Below, piece by piece: positions 16,658 through 27,047 of a DNA stretch of 54,764 nt. The notes below the pieces were generated by a model. That model made no database searches and had not been told where the DNA came from. It saw only the letters and a program-made list of their open reading frames with translations. The stretch comes from Paludibacteraceae bacterium (GTDB lineage: Bacteria; Bacteroidota; Bacteroidia; Bacteroidales; Paludibacteraceae). Made by a program: the position numbers and the translations under genes. The DNA lies in contig JAFUUZ010000034.1 in assembly GCA_017471285.1 (NCBI GenBank), positions 1-54,764 on the forward strand, read 5' to 3'. Each line of letters opens with the position of its first letter. Positions within the stretch are counted from its first letter, which is position 1.

Positions 16658-17559
16658 TGGGCACCTCCTTTCGCCGGCATACCATTGGATCCGCCACTAT
16701 TGGAGCCTCCGCCGTAATACTTCTTAACATGGTTGATACCTGTCTGAACGATCGTATAGATCAATACTCCGAAAGATATAGTGGTCGCTGTTACGCCTAG
16801 AACCGTAGAAGCGGAATTGATACCGAAACTATAACCCGGGATTTGTCGGATATAGATGATATCGTTCGGCTCAATATAATAGTATTCCGAATTGACCAGA
16901 TCTTTGGAACGTGCGTCAAATGTCTTGATGGTTGTCACTCCTTCTTTCTCGCGCACCAGTTTGATCTCTTTTCTGCTGTTGAACTCATTCAGGTCTCCTG
17001 CCATGGCCAAAGCCTCAAAGATAGTCATCTTCTCCTTGTTGATCATATATCGTCCGCTTTGCGCTCCTATAATGGAGAACGAACGGTTTACGATATTGAC
17101 TTCCACGGAGACGGTGCTATATCCCGGAATTTCCTTGAGTAGGGCGCTTAATTCCTCTTCCAGTTTGTGTTTTACCTCGCGTGTCGTCATTCCACGCACA
17201 TTAACTTTTCCTATTGTCGGGAAATCGATGTTTCCGTCATCGTCAATCAGGTAGGTATAGAGGTCATATGAACCGCCGCTGCTTCCGTTCATCTGATGGC
17301 GCATGGTAGAGGCATTAGAGCCACCGGCATTATACATAGCCGTCACTTTTTCATCCAGCGAATAGACATACACATACAGCCGGTCACCGATTCGCAACTC
17401 GTAATCCTCGAAGCTAAGCGTATCTGCATAGTGCGGAATATACTTGTCCGGCTCTTGCATATAGTTCACTTTCCGCGCTGTAACGCACGAAGACAACCAT
17501 ATACAAGTTAGAGTCAGAAATAATAAATATGTTGTTTTATGCATATTCATTTTTGTCAT
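16654..17559 (-). CDS. Wza-like polysaccharide export lipoprotein (second of two)
   Basis: A 301-residue paralogue of the next gene, with lipobox WLSSC (Cys25 from this start), YELRIGDRLYVYVYSLDE, and a SLBB segment RSFSIIGAQSGRYMINKEKM. It differs by a Ser/Gly/Asn insert near residues 85-97 and a Gly/Ser-rich tail after the C-terminal hydrophobic helix. Both keep the tyrosine-rich YYxxEPNDIIYIxR ending of the export domain. ATG codons at 17550 and 17544 are alternative starts. Two exporters in tandem could form a mixed ring or serve different polymers. Confidence 0.88.
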   Translation of the reverse strand: MTKMNMHKTTYLLFLTLTCIWLSSCVTARKVNYMQEPDKYIPHYADTLSFEDYELRIGDRLYVYVYSLDEKVTAMYNAGGSNASTMRHQMNGSSGGSYDLYTYLIDDDGNIDFPTIGKVNVRGMTTREVKHKLEEELSALLKEIPGYSTVSVEVNIVNRSFSIIGAQSGRYMINKEKMTIFEALAMAGDLNEFNSRKEIKLVREKEGVTTIKTFDARSKDLVNSEYYYIEPNDIIYIRQIPGYSFGINSASTVLGVTATTISFGVLIYTIVQTGINHVKKYYGGGSNSGGSNGMPAKGGAQ

Positions 17560-17597
17560 TATTCTTTATTCCTGTAGCGGAGCAGTTATTGCTCTCA

Positions 17598-18584
17598 TTA
17601 CCTCTTCTCATCCCATCCGAATGGGTGTTTGGCAAGAGGCAACTTAGCCAGAGGATGATAGTCGCCAACCAAACCTATGGGTTCCGAATGGCGGATTTGA
17701 GCCACTGTCTCAATACACGGACGTGCTTCCGCAATGCGGAAACCGTTGCCGGAGAGAATCTGTTTGTAACTCTCGGTATGCAACTCCGTAAATCCGGCTG
17801 AGAACTCAAATTCCTCACCGTCTATATTCAGCGTACGGTAGGTCCGTTTCTCGCCTTGAACGGCATTAGCCGGGAGACATTCTGCGTTGATACTCAAGAA
17901 GTAACGCACACGGGCTTTTTCCAGCTCCAAATAGCCTGCAACGCGGTCAAAACTCATCACATGGACGATATTTTTCTTCACCGGACCGAACACCCATTGC
18001 AGCATGTCGTAGAAATGCACGCCGATGTTGGTAGCAATACCGCCGGATTTATGCACATCACCTTTCCAGGAGGAGTAATACCATTTACCGCGAGAGGTAA
18101 TATAAGTCAGGTCAACGTCATAAATCTTATCTTTAGGTCCTTTCTCCACTTTCTCCTTCAATGCGCGGATCTTGTCATGCAGACGCAGTTGCAGAATCGT
18201 ATAAGCCTTGTGCCCCGTCTCTTTCTCCAATTCTAACAGGTTGTCTATATTATAAGGATTAAGCACCAGCGGTTTCTCGCAGATCACATCGCATCCCAGA
18301 CGGAGGCCGTAACGGATAAACGCGTCGTGCGTATAGTTCGGCGTACAGATTGAAACCCAATGCAAAGGATTCTCTGTCCGCATTTGTTTGGAGCAGAAAC
18401 GGTCGAACTGTTCATTCTCCGTGTAGAAAGAGCAATCCGGGAACGAACTATCCAAACGACCTACCGAGTCAAACTTGTCATATGCTACCAACAGGTTGTT
18501 GCCTGTATCCGCAATCGCTTTAATGTGCCGCGGAGCTATGTATCCCGCTGCACCGATCAATGCAAAATTCAATTTCTTATCCAT
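17598..18584 (-). CDS. Gfo/Idh/MocA oxidoreductase, WlbA/WbpB-like
   Basis: NAD-dependent sugar dehydrogenase resembling WlbA/WbpB, which oxidise the 3-hydroxyl of UDP-N-acetylglucosaminuronate. The Rossmann motif is at the N-terminus (FALIGAAGYIAPRHIKAI), the EKPL motif at about residue 98-101 and the catalytic region GGIATNIGVHFYDMLQWVFG at about 186-205. The aminotransferase and acetyltransferase usually paired with it are absent, so the sugar product is uncertain. It overlaps the deacetylase start by 16 bases within the polysaccharide operon. Confidence 0.85.
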   Translation of the reverse strand: MDKKLNFALIGAAGYIAPRHIKAIADTGNNLLVAYDKFDSVGRLDSSFPDCSFYTENEQFDRFCSKQMRTENPLHWVSICTPNYTHDAFIRYGLRLGCDVICEKPLVLNPYNIDNLLELEKETGHKAYTILQLRLHDKIRALKEKVEKGPKDKIYDVDLTYITSRGKWYYSSWKGDVHKSGGIATNIGVHFYDMLQWVFGPVKKNIVHVMSFDRVAGYLELEKARVRYFLSINAECLPANAVQGEKRTYRTLNIDGEEFEFSAGFTELHTESYKQILSGNGFRIAEARPCIETVAQIRHSEPIGLVGDYHPLAKLPLAKHPFGWDEKR

Positions 18585-19348
18585 AGTTTCTTAATTATAT
18601 TCTTCATCTTCTGCAGAACCAGTTCCTGCCACCATTCCGCGCTGTTGTTCGTCCACCGCTGAGGGTGTGTTGTTATCATCACATGCGGCGGTAACACACC
18701 TGCGGAAATGGCTTGAAGCAGTTCTTTGGTAGTATGCCATGTCCATCCGCGGGTATTCCATTCTTCCTGGTATTGCGGTATTTTGTCCCGGACACTCACT
18801 TTGTAACCGTCCCAGCAACGGCCTGTGTCTGTCAGATACAGCACATCGCTAAAATCGGTATCCATATACGGTTCACCTATTATACCAAGCGACTTGTAAT
18901 CATGGACTTTCCAAAGGTCTTTTCCGTCATATTTGCTTGTCGGAGCACCATGCATGCAAATCGTCTCTACCGCATAATACCTGCGGAAACAGTCCAACCA
19001 CGTCTCAAAATGCGCATATGCTTTCTCCACATCTCCGTTGCAGAGACTCATATCCTCGTAATGATAGCCTATTTCATGTCCCAGCGACGCGATAGCACGG
19101 ATTGCGTCCGGCGAAAATGCCCCGCTCTCCAATGTCCGGAAATAATACGTTGCCCGCGCGCCGATGGAGTGTTCTATCTGTGCCGTCCGCAAACTGTTTT
19201 GCGGTTTGGCATCCACGTCGTGCCGGAGAATCACGAATTTATCAGGTCTCTTCCCTTTGCAATACTCCGCAAAGGGAATTAACTCATAGCCTGCTTTCTG
19301 CAGTCTCTCCAACAATTCGCGATATATGTCCAGACTGAAATCTTTCAT
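18569..19348 (-). CDS. Polysaccharide deacetylase-like protein
   Basis: A 259-residue protein of the NodB/polysaccharide deacetylase superfamily without signal peptide, so cytoplasmic and likely to act on a sugar or lipid-linked intermediate. Motif 1 reads RHDVDAKP with the Asp-Asp pair, motif 2 HEIGYHYED with His-x3-His, and a late HVMITTHPQRW contributes the leaving-group His. It follows fcl by 3 bases and overlaps the oxidoreductase gene, so it is part of the operon. The substrate cannot be read from sequence. Confidence 0.82.
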   Translation of the reverse strand: MKDFSLDIYRELLERLQKAGYELIPFAEYCKGKRPDKFVILRHDVDAKPQNSLRTAQIEHSIGARATYYFRTLESGAFSPDAIRAIASLGHEIGYHYEDMSLCNGDVEKAYAHFETWLDCFRRYYAVETICMHGAPTSKYDGKDLWKVHDYKSLGIIGEPYMDTDFSDVLYLTDTGRCWDGYKVSVRDKIPQYQEEWNTRGWTWHTTKELLQAISAGVLPPHVMITTHPQRWTNNSAEWWQELVLQKMKNIIKKLWIRN

Positions 19349-19351
19349 CGA

Positions 19352-20293
19352 TTACCTTTCTGCGCGCATCGGATTCTCCAGGAAATCCTTATATGCCAGG
19401 CGTATTCCGTCTTCCAGTTCGGTCTTGTATGTCCAACCTAAAGCCGTTGCTTTGCTTACATCCAGCAGTTTGCGCGGCGTACCGTCAGGACGGGTACTAT
19501 CCCATAAGATTTCTCCTTCATAACCGATCACTTTTGCTACCAGCTCTGTCAATGCCTTGATTGTCAACTCCTTGCCCGTTCCTGCATTGACCGTCTCATT
19601 CCCGCTGTAGTTATTCATTAGGAATACGCAGAGGTTCGCCAGATCGTCCACATACAGAAACTCTCTCAGCGGAGCGCCTGTCCCCCAGCAGGTCACGGAC
19701 TTTGCCCCACTCTCTTTTGCCTCATGGAAACGGCGGATCAATGCGGGCAGGACATGGCTGTGCTCTGGATGATAATTATCATTCGGACCATACAGGTTCG
19801 TCGGCATAACAGAAATATAATCCGTTCCGTACTGCCGGTTCAGGAACTCGCAGTATTTTAGTCCGCTTATCTTCGCCAACGCGTAGGCTTCATTGGTCTT
19901 CTCCAACTCACCCGTCAGCAGACAACTCTCTTTCATCGGTTGTGGTGCCATGCGAGGATAGATGCAGCTTGAGCCAAGGAATTCCAGTTTCTTGCAGCCG
20001 TTCTTCCATGCCGCATGAATGACGTTCATCTCCAGAATCATGTTATCGTACATGAAATCAGCCAGTGCATTCTGGTTTGCCACAATGCCTCCCACTTTGG
20101 CTGCAGCCAGAAAAACATACTCCGGCTTCTCCGCCTCAAAGAACGCTTCTACCGCATCCTGACGGCACAGATCCAGTTCTTTGTGCGTGCGGGTAATAAT
20201 ATTGGTATATCCTTGTCTCTGCAGTTCACGCACAATCGCGCTTCCCACCATGCCGCGGTGGCCTGCTACATATATTTTCGAGTTTTTCAACAT
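19352..20293 (-). CDS. fcl: GDP-L-fucose synthase
   Basis: Bifunctional 3,5-epimerase/4-reductase that makes GDP-L-fucose from the product of Gmd. SDR motifs: GHRGMVGS for NADP binding, SSCIYP with catalytic Ser, and YALAK with the Tyr/Lys pair. Family stretches NLYGPNDNYHPEHSHVLPAL and PLREFLYVDDLA are present. 313 residues is full length. It lies 154 bases downstream of gmd; that gap carries a perfect palindrome and a tandem repeat. Confidence 0.95.
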   Translation of the reverse strand: MLKNSKIYVAGHRGMVGSAIVRELQRQGYTNIITRTHKELDLCRQDAVEAFFEAEKPEYVFLAAAKVGGIVANQNALADFMYDNMILEMNVIHAAWKNGCKKLEFLGSSCIYPRMAPQPMKESCLLTGELEKTNEAYALAKISGLKYCEFLNRQYGTDYISVMPTNLYGPNDNYHPEHSHVLPALIRRFHEAKESGAKSVTCWGTGAPLREFLYVDDLANLCVFLMNNYSGNETVNAGTGKELTIKALTELVAKVIGYEGEILWDSTRPDGTPRKLLDVSKATALGWTYKTELEDGIRLAYKDFLENPMRAER

Positions 20294-20321
20294 ATAATCA
20301 TTGCATTTTAAAAATCACAGG

Positions 20322-20342
20322 ATAATATACAATGTATATTAT
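20322..20342. promoter_or_regulatory. Perfect 21-base palindrome upstream of fcl
   Basis: ATAATATACA (20322-20331) and TGTATATTAT (20333-20342) are exact inverted repeats around one central A, 29 bases ahead of the fcl start. It could be an operator or an RNA hairpin in the gmd-fcl spacer. Confidence 0.45.
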
Positions 20343-20364
20343 AAGGTATACCGGGATACGTATT

Positions 20365-20415
20365 TGACTCTTAAATGAGTCGTAATTGAGTCGTAAAAGA
20401 GTCCTAAATGAGCCG
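20365..20415. repeat. GAGTCGTAAAT tandem spacer repeat
   Basis: About four degenerate copies of an 11-base unit (GAGTCGTAATT, GAGTCGTAAAA, GAGTCCTAAAT) fill the remainder of the gmd-fcl gap. Confidence 0.75.
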
Positions 20416-20447
20416 TTAGTAAATCGATAAACCCTTTCGATACAGTA

Positions 20448-21578
20448 TTACTTATCCACTCCTTTTTCAAGATATTCAGCGAGATTGACTTTTCGTATCT
20501 CAGCCGCTGCGTCGTCTGCTGCTATCTTTTTCATATCGTGAGCAACCATCAGTTCCACAAGTTGCTCAAACGTGGTGCTTTGCGGATTCCATCCCAGTTC
20601 GCGTTTGGCTTTGGACGGGTCGCCAAGCAGGTTCACCACGTCTGTCGGACGATAGAAATCGGGACTTACAGCCACTACCACATCTCCAATCTGCACTCCT
20701 TTTCCTTGGGCGAGTGTCGGCGAGAGGCTTTCGACAATACCTTTTTCGTCTATACCCTTTCCTTCCCAGCGCAACTCAATGCCCGCGTGGTGGAATGCGA
20801 GAGTAGCAAACTCACGAACGGTATGCTGAACACCCGTTGCAATCACAAAATCCTCCGGCGTGTCATGCTGCAAGATCAACCACATACACTCCACATAGTC
20901 CTTGGCATATCCCCAGTCGCGCAATGAATCCAGATTACCCAGATACAGCCGTTCCTGCTTGCCTTGCGCAATACGTGCCGCTGCCAACGTGATCTTTCTG
21001 GTCACAAAGGTTTCTCCGCGCCGTTCCGATTCGTGATTGAAGAGAATGCCCGAACAGCAGAACATATTGTACGCTTCGCGGTATTCTTTGATGATCCAAT
21101 AGCCGTACAGTTTCGCCACCGCATAAGGACTATACGGATGGAAAGGTGTGTTTTCGTTTTGCGGCACCTCTTCCACTTTGCCGTACAGCTCGCTTGTCGA
21201 GGCCTGGTATATACGGCAACTCTTCTCCAGATGATTTGTGCGCACGGCTTCCAGAATACGCAGCACTCCTACTGCATCCACATCTGCCGTAAACTCCGGT
21301 GCATCAAACGACACCTGCACATGACTTTGCGCCGCCAGATTGTATATCTCATCCGGCTGCACTTTACCAACCAGTTTCACAAGCGACATCGAGTCGCTCA
21401 TGTCTGCATAATGCAAATGGAAATGCGGAATACCCTCCAAATGGGCTATACGCTCACGATAATCAACCGAGCTACGGCGTATAATACCGTGAACCTCATA
21501 TCCCTTTGCCAGCAAAAACTCAGACAAGTAACTTCCGTCTTGTCCCGTAACACCTGTTATTAATGCGATTTTAGCCAT
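20448..21578 (-). CDS. gmd: GDP-mannose 4,6-dehydratase
   Basis: Converts GDP-D-mannose to GDP-4-keto-6-deoxymannose, the first step to GDP-fucose. Motifs: [10 protein letters not shown] nucleotide loop, STSELYGKV with catalytic Thr/Ser and Glu, [10 protein letters not shown] with Tyr/Lys, and [12 protein letters not shown]. 376 residues from ATG 21578, chosen because [15 protein letters not shown] is the normal start; an upstream in-frame ATG (21611) would cross the promoter's -7 box. First gene of the exopolysaccharide operon. ManA further along the window supplies mannose phosphate for the same pathway. Confidence 0.95.
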   Translation of the reverse strand: MAKIALITGVTGQDGSYLSEFLLAKGYEVHGIIRRSSVDYRERIAHLEGIPHFHLHYADMSDSMSLVKLVGKVQPDEIYNLAAQSHVQVSFDAPEFTADVDAVGVLRILEAVRTNHLEKSCRIYQASTSELYGKVEEVPQNENTPFHPYSPYAVAKLYGYWIIKEYREAYNMFCCSGILFNHESERRGETFVTRKITLAAARIAQGKQERLYLGNLDSLRDWGYAKDYVECMWLILQHDTPEDFVIATGVQHTVREFATLAFHHAGIELRWEGKGIDEKGIVESLSPTLAQGKGVQIGDVVVAVSPDFYRPTDVVNLLGDPSKAKRELGWNPQSTTFEQLVELMVAHDMKKIAADDAAAEIRKVNLAEYLEKGVDK

Positions 21579-21597
21579 AGCAATCCAAATTAGGCTG

Positions 21598-21629
21598 CAA
21601 AGATACAACATTTTTTTTATTTACGCAAG
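21598..21629 (-). promoter_or_regulatory. gmd/exopolysaccharide operon promoter
   Basis: CTTG (21629-21626), 20 bases, TATCTTTG (21605-21598). The -33 box is preceded by CGCGCGCGCA, as in two other promoters of this window (34,605 and 50,540). Confidence 0.85.
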
Positions 21630-21684
21630 TGCGCGCGCGTTTTTCCTAAAAAAAAATATTATTTTGCATTTTTAGTAAAACTTA

Positions 21685-21716
21685 TTTGTTTGTATGCATA
21701 ATTTGTTGTACCTTTG
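21685..21716 (+). promoter_or_regulatory. pheT promoter
   Basis: TTTG 21685-21688, 20 bases, TACCTTTG 21709-21716. The start codon of pheT is 28 bases downstream. Confidence 0.8.
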
Positions 21717-21744
21717 TACGAAATTTGGACTAATAAGCAAAAAT

Positions 21745-24210
21745 ATGAATATTTCTTACAATTGGTTAAAGCGCTACATCGCGTTGCAGGACGACGCCGA
21801 GACAGTAGCAAAAATTCTGACATCTATCGGTCTTGAGGTAGGTACAGTTGAAACTGTAGAGACCATAAAGGGCGGTTTGAAAGGTCTGGTAGTCGGCGAA
21901 GTGTTGAGTTGCGAGCCCCACCCTAATTCGGATCATTTACATCTGACGAAAGTCAATATCGGAGAAGGCGATCCTCTGCCTATCGTCTGTGGAGCGCCTA
22001 ACGTAGCGGCCGGACAGAAAGTTATCGTCGCCACTATCGGCACCGTTTTATACGACGGAGAGGAATCGTTTACGATCAAAAAAGGCAAGTTGCGCGGCGA
22101 GGACTCGTACGGAATGCTATGCGCAGAAGATGAGATCGGCGTCGGAACCGACCATGCCGGAATCATTGTGCTGCCTGCAGATACGCCGGTTGGCATGAAA
22201 GCGGCAGACTACTATCATATAGAAAACGATACTATCATCGAAGTGGATATTACTCCGAACCGCTCGGATGCTGCTTCACATTTCGGTGTGGCACGCGATC
22301 TATACGCTTACTACAAGGCGCACGGACAAGATATCGCCTTGACGAAACCGTCCGTAGAGGCGTTCCGGATTGACAATCACGAATTGCCTATATCCGTCAG
22401 CATTGACGCACCGGAAGCATGCCCTCGCTACACCGGAGTCAGCATCAAAGGCGTAGAAATCAAAGAAAGCCCGAAATGGTTAAAAAACAGTTTGTCGGCT
22501 ATCGGTTTGCGCCCAATTAACAACGTGGTGGATGTCACCAATTTCGTGCTCCACGAATGCGGTCAGGCGCTGCACGCTTTCGATGCCGATAAGATCAAAG
22601 GAAACGCCATTCATGTGCGCTACGCGAAACAGGGAGAGAAATTCACCACCCTGGATGGCGTTGAACGTGAGATGAACGAGCGGGATCTGATGATTGCAAA
22701 CGCAGAAGAGGCGATGTGTATTGCCGGGGTATTCGGTGGTTTGGAGAGCGGCGTGAGCGAGAAAACGAAAAATGTGTTCCTCGAGAGTGCTTATTTTGAT
22801 CCTGTTACCATCCGTAAGACCAGCCGCCGCCACCAGTTGCAGACTGATGCCTCTTTCCGTTATGAGCGCGGCTGCGACCCGAACAACACAATGTATGTGC
22901 TCAAACGAGCTGCTTTGCTGATTCAGGAAGTAGCAGGAGGACAGGTAGCGATGGAGGTATCGGACAATGGACAAACAGCTTTTGATCCATGGCCTGTAAC
23001 GATTGATATTCAACGTGTTTACTCGCTGATAGGAAAAAATATCGGTGAAGACACTATTGAGACTATTCTGCACGCGCTTGAGATAGAGATTAAAGAGAAG
23101 AAAGGCGAAGTATGGCAGTTGGCTGTACCGCGCTATCGCGTAGATGTGCAACGTGAATGCGACGTAGTAGAAGATATACTGCGTATATACGGATATGACA
23201 ACGTGGAGTTCCCGGAGAAACTGAATACCAGTTTGGCGTATAGCCCGAAACCTAATCCGGAGTTGTTGCGCCGCCGCATAGCGGAACAATTGACGGCACA
23301 AGGATTCAATGAGATTCTCAATAACTCGCTTACAAAAGTATCCTATTACGAGTCATTGGAGCAACTGCCCTTGGCTAAATGCGTGAAAATCATGAATCCG
23401 CTTAGTCAGGATCTGGGTGTTCTTCGTCAAACCCTACTCTTCGGCGGATTGGAATCCATTGCCCGCAACGTCAACAGACGTAATAGCGACCTCATGTTCT
23501 ATGAGTACGGCAATTGTTACCACTACAGTGCTTCCGTAAGAGAAGGAAACGACGAGAATCCACTGCGTGCGTACACTGAAGAACCGCATCTCGGATTGTG
23601 GCTAACCGGCAACAAAACCGCTCAGAGTTGGGTTCGCAAAGAAGAAAAGACTTCCTTCTTCCAACTCCGCGCATATGTGAACAACATCCTTGTCCGGCTC
23701 GGTGTTAATCCGGAGAATCTGAATATAGAACCGCTTGATAATGAGTTGTTTAGAGACGGATTGACATTAACAGCCGCTAACGGGAAAGCAGTAGGATTTA
23801 TAGGTATCGTAGATCAAAAGATATTGAAATGCTTCGATATTGAGCAAGAGGTTTATTATGCCGACCTGGAATGGAACCAATTGCTGAAACTGAACAAGCA
23901 ATACAAAGCCGTCATTAACGATCTGCCTAAGTACCCGGAAGTAAAACGTGACTTTGCTTTGTTAGTTGACAAAACCGTCGAGTTCGCCGATTTGGCAAGA
24001 GCCGCTTTTGCGACTGAACACAAGTTGCTGAAACATGTCTTCCTCTTTGACGTGTACGAGGGTAAGAACCTGGAGGCAGGAAAGAAATCCTATGCTTTGT
24101 CATTCATCCTGCAGGATCCCGAGAACACCCTCAAAGATACCCAGATAGAAGCAGTTATGAACCGCCTGAAGGCCACATTTGAAGAGAAATTCAATGCTAC
24201 CCTCCGCTGA
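21745..24210 (+). CDS. pheT: Phenylalanine-tRNA ligase beta subunit
   Basis: Editing and tRNA-binding subunit of the alpha2-beta2 phenylalanyl-tRNA synthetase. From ATG 21745 ([12 protein letters not shown]) it has an EMAP-type tRNA-binding domain (about 45-155, [21 protein letters not shown] split), the B3/B4 editing domain with [18 protein letters not shown], the B5 domain and a C-terminal FDX-ACB anticodon-binding domain ([20 protein letters not shown]). 821 residues is normal. An in-frame ATG at 21694 overlaps the promoter and is rejected. The alpha subunit gene pheS is not in the window. Confidence 0.95.
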   Translation: MNISYNWLKRYIALQDDAETVAKILTSIGLEVGTVETVETIKGGLKGLVVGEVLSCEPHPNSDHLHLTKVNIGEGDPLPIVCGAPNVAAGQKVIVATIGTVLYDGEESFTIKKGKLRGEDSYGMLCAEDEIGVGTDHAGIIVLPADTPVGMKAADYYHIENDTIIEVDITPNRSDAASHFGVARDLYAYYKAHGQDIALTKPSVEAFRIDNHELPISVSIDAPEACPRYTGVSIKGVEIKESPKWLKNSLSAIGLRPINNVVDVTNFVLHECGQALHAFDADKIKGNAIHVRYAKQGEKFTTLDGVEREMNERDLMIANAEEAMCIAGVFGGLESGVSEKTKNVFLESAYFDPVTIRKTSRRHQLQTDASFRYERGCDPNNTMYVLKRAALLIQEVAGGQVAMEVSDNGQTAFDPWPVTIDIQRVYSLIGKNIGEDTIETILHALEIEIKEKKGEVWQLAVPRYRVDVQRECDVVEDILRIYGYDNVEFPEKLNTSLAYSPKPNPELLRRRIAEQLTAQGFNEILNNSLTKVSYYESLEQLPLAKCVKIMNPLSQDLGVLRQTLLFGGLESIARNVNRRNSDLMFYEYGNCYHYSASVREGNDENPLRAYTEEPHLGLWLTGNKTAQSWVRKEEKTSFFQLRAYVNNILVRLGVNPENLNIEPLDNELFRDGLTLTAANGKAVGFIGIVDQKILKCFDIEQEVYYADLEWNQLLKLNKQYKAVINDLPKYPEVKRDFALLVDKTVEFADLARAAFATEHKLLKHVFLFDVYEGKNLEAGKKSYALSFILQDPENTLKDTQIEAVMNRLKATFEEKFNATLR

Positions 24211-25690
24211 TCAACAAGAGATATTGAGACGTCGCACATTCGCGATTATCTCACACCCGGATGCCGGTAAAACGACATTAACCGAGAAACTCCTCCTTTT
24301 TGGAGGAGCGATTCACGTTGCCGGAGCGGTTAAGTCGAATAAGATTCGCAAAACAGCCACCTCGGACTGGATGGAGATAGAGAAACAACGTGGTATATCC
24401 GTGGCAACTTCTGTCATGGGATTCGACTATAACGACTATCATATCAACATTCTTGATACCCCCGGTCACCAGGATTTTGCTGAAGATACATTCCGTACGC
24501 TGACCGCAGTGGATAGCGCGATTGTCGTAATCGACAGCGCAAAGGGCGTAGAGACTCAAACGAGACGTTTGATGGAAGTATGCCGCATGCGGAAGACTCC
24601 TGTCATGGTATTCATGAATAAGATGGACCGTGAGGGAAAGGATCCTTTCGATTTGATGGATGAAGTAGAACGCGAATTGCAGATACATGTTACTCCTGTG
24701 ACATGGGCGAAGGGGCAAGGTTTGAAATTCGAGTCTGTATTCGCACTCAATAACCGCCCGTCGGATATTACCGGGAAGTTAGCGGAAGATTTAGAGATGG
24801 TGGATGGTGTATATCCTGAATTTGACAAAGAAGCATACCTTCGTGGCGAGTTGGCGCCGGTCTTTTTCGGGTCGGCATACAAAACCATCGGAGTACAGGA
24901 ATTATTGGATTTCTTTGTTGTGAACGCGCCTTCTCCGCGTCCCGTTGTATCCGAAGAACGGACGGTTGAACCGATGGAAGACAAGTTTACTGCGTTTTGC
25001 TTCAAGATCCATGCAAACATGGACCCGAACCATCGTTCCTGTATTGCTTTCTTTAAGATATGCAGCGGCAAATTCCTACGCAACACCTATTATTATCACG
25101 TGCGCAAGAACCAACAGATGCGGTTTGCCGCTCCTACCTGCTTCATGGCCCAGAAGAAAGAAACGGTTGATGAAGCCTTTGCAGGTGATATAGTTGGTCT
25201 GCCGGATACCGGTAATTTCAAGATTGGCGACACACTCACCAGCGGCGAATTACTGCATTTCAAAGGTTTGCCTTCTTTCTCGCCCGAGATGTTCAAATAT
25301 ATCGATAATGCCGATCCAATGAAGCAAAAGCAGTTAGAGAAAGGTATTAATCAGTTGATGGACGAAGGAGTGGCGCAGCTGTTTGTCAGCCAACTGAACG
25401 GTAGGAAGATTATCGGAACTGTCGGTCAATTGCAGTTTGAAGTCATCCAATACCGTCTGGAACACGAGTATCAAGCCAAGTGCCGCTGGACACCGCTCCA
25501 GATGTATAAAGCCTGCTGGATCGAGAGTGATGATGCTGCGGAACTGGATATGTTCAAAAAACGTAAAGCGCAATATATGGCTACCGATAAGGAAGGACGC
25601 GACGTGTTCATGGCGGATAGTGCCTATGTGCTCTCCATGGCGCAGCAGGACTACAAGCATATTACGTTCCATTTTACATCGGAGTTTTAG
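24194..25690 (+). CDS. prfC: Peptide chain release factor 3
   Basis: GTPase that recycles RF1/RF2 from the ribosome after termination. G1 loop [10 protein letters not shown], switch region [10 protein letters not shown]3 DTPGHQDF and G4 MNKMDR are all present, followed by domains II and III with RF3-specific [13 protein letters not shown]. 498 residues from ATG 24194, slightly short for the family. I prefer this start over 24179 because [11 protein letters not shown] resembles other RF3 N-termini. It overlaps the end of pheT by 17 bases in another frame, so the two are probably translated as a coupled pair. Confidence 0.94.
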   Translation: MLPSADQQEILRRRTFAIISHPDAGKTTLTEKLLLFGGAIHVAGAVKSNKIRKTATSDWMEIEKQRGISVATSVMGFDYNDYHINILDTPGHQDFAEDTFRTLTAVDSAIVVIDSAKGVETQTRRLMEVCRMRKTPVMVFMNKMDREGKDPFDLMDEVERELQIHVTPVTWAKGQGLKFESVFALNNRPSDITGKLAEDLEMVDGVYPEFDKEAYLRGELAPVFFGSAYKTIGVQELLDFFVVNAPSPRPVVSEERTVEPMEDKFTAFCFKIHANMDPNHRSCIAFFKICSGKFLRNTYYYHVRKNQQMRFAAPTCFMAQKKETVDEAFAGDIVGLPDTGNFKIGDTLTSGELLHFKGLPSFSPEMFKYIDNADPMKQKQLEKGINQLMDEGVAQLFVSQLNGRKIIGTVGQLQFEVIQYRLEHEYQAKCRWTPLQMYKACWIESDDAAELDMFKKRKAQYMATDKEGRDVFMADSAYVLSMAQQDYKHITFHFTSEF

Positions 25691-25724
25691 CCGCAACACA
25701 CCGTAATTTAAAATAACTTATATT

Positions 25725-27023
25725 ATGAAAAACAGATCACTTCAAATTCGCCTCATTGTGATGAACTTTTTAGAGTTCGCTGTCTGGGGCGCGTACTTAA
25801 CCTCTATGGGTACATACCTTGCTACGCATGGTATGGCAAATAACATCGGATGGTTCTATTCCATTCAGGGTGTTGTCAGTCTGTTCATGCCTGCCCTGAT
25901 GGGTATTGTAGCAGATCGCTGGCTTCCTGCGCAAAAAGCACTCAGTCTTTGTCACGCATTAGCCGGAATATTTATGGGCGCAGCCGGCTTATACGCATAC
26001 ACCGCAGCAGACGTTCATTTTGCTACCCTATTCTCGTTATACACTATCTCGGTAGCATTCTTTATGCCGACAATAGCGCTAACCAATTCCGTTGCCTTCA
26101 ATGCGTTGGTAAAAGCGAACATGGATACGGTGAAAGATTTTCCGCCTATTCGGGTGTTCGGTACAGTAGGATTTATTGCTACTATGTGGTGTATTGACCT
26201 GCTCGGTTTTCAGGCTACGCCATGGCAGTTTGTAGTCAGCGGCGGTCTATCACTCCTTCTGGCTGCATACTCGCTTACCCTGCCGGCATGCGAGATCAAG
26301 AAAGCGGAAGGCAATGTGGATCTGGTTGAGGCTCTGGGATTAAAGGCTTTCACGCTCTTTAAGCAAAAGAAGATGGCGTTGTTCTTCATCTTCTCCATGA
26401 TGCTGGGTATGTGCCTTCAAGTGACTAACTCATATGCGAACCCGTTCATCACTTCGTTTGGCGCGATAGAAGAATTTGCCAGCACTTTCGGTGTGCAGCA
26501 TGCCAATATCCTGATTTCCATTTCCCAGATTTGTGAAGCTTTGTGTATTCTGGCTATTCCTTTCTTCCTGAAGAGATTCGGAATCAAGAATGTGATGCTT
26601 ATGGCTATGTTTGCCTGGGTATTCCGTTTCGGTTTCTTCGGTGCCGGCAATCCCGGTTTCCCCGGTGTCATCCTCTTTGTTCTGAGTTGTATCGTATACG
26701 GCTTTGCCTTTGATTTCTTCAATATATCCGGAGCCCTTTATGTGGACCAGGAGACTGAGCCGGCTCAACGCTCGTCGGCGCAAGGTCTGTTTATGATGAT
26801 GACCAACGGATTGGGTGCTACTATCGGTACGCTCTCTGCCCAGGCTATTGTCAACAAACTGGTTTACGCTGAGAGCGTAACGGCTCAAGGTCCGCTTGCT
26901 GTTTGGGACGGATGGAAAGAAGCATGGTATATCTTTGCAGGCTTTGCTTTGGTAATAGCTATCCTCTTCTGGATATTCTTCCCCAAAACACCTGTCAGCA
27001 AGGATATCGAAGTAAAACACTAA
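25725..27023 (+). CDS. Nucleoside permease, NupG-type MFS transporter
   Basis: Twelve-helix major facilitator transporter of the nucleoside:H+ symporter family, inner membrane. Typical stretches: RLIVMNFLEFAVWGAYLTSM at the start, FFMPTIALTNSVAFNAL, PPIRVFGTVGFIA and FDFFNISGALYVDQE. 432 residues, full length. It is 34 bases behind prfC on the same strand; no separate promoter is evident. It probably imports nucleosides for salvage. Confidence 0.88.
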   Translation: MKNRSLQIRLIVMNFLEFAVWGAYLTSMGTYLATHGMANNIGWFYSIQGVVSLFMPALMGIVADRWLPAQKALSLCHALAGIFMGAAGLYAYTAADVHFATLFSLYTISVAFFMPTIALTNSVAFNALVKANMDTVKDFPPIRVFGTVGFIATMWCIDLLGFQATPWQFVVSGGLSLLLAAYSLTLPACEIKKAEGNVDLVEALGLKAFTLFKQKKMALFFIFSMMLGMCLQVTNSYANPFITSFGAIEEFASTFGVQHANILISISQICEALCILAIPFFLKRFGIKNVMLMAMFAWVFRFGFFGAGNPGFPGVILFVLSCIVYGFAFDFFNISGALYVDQETEPAQRSSAQGLFMMMTNGLGATIGTLSAQAIVNKLVYAESVTAQGPLAVWDGWKEAWYIFAGFALVIAILFWIFFPKTPVSKDIEVKH

Positions 27024-27047
27024 TATGGCAAATGGCCAAATGGCTCA

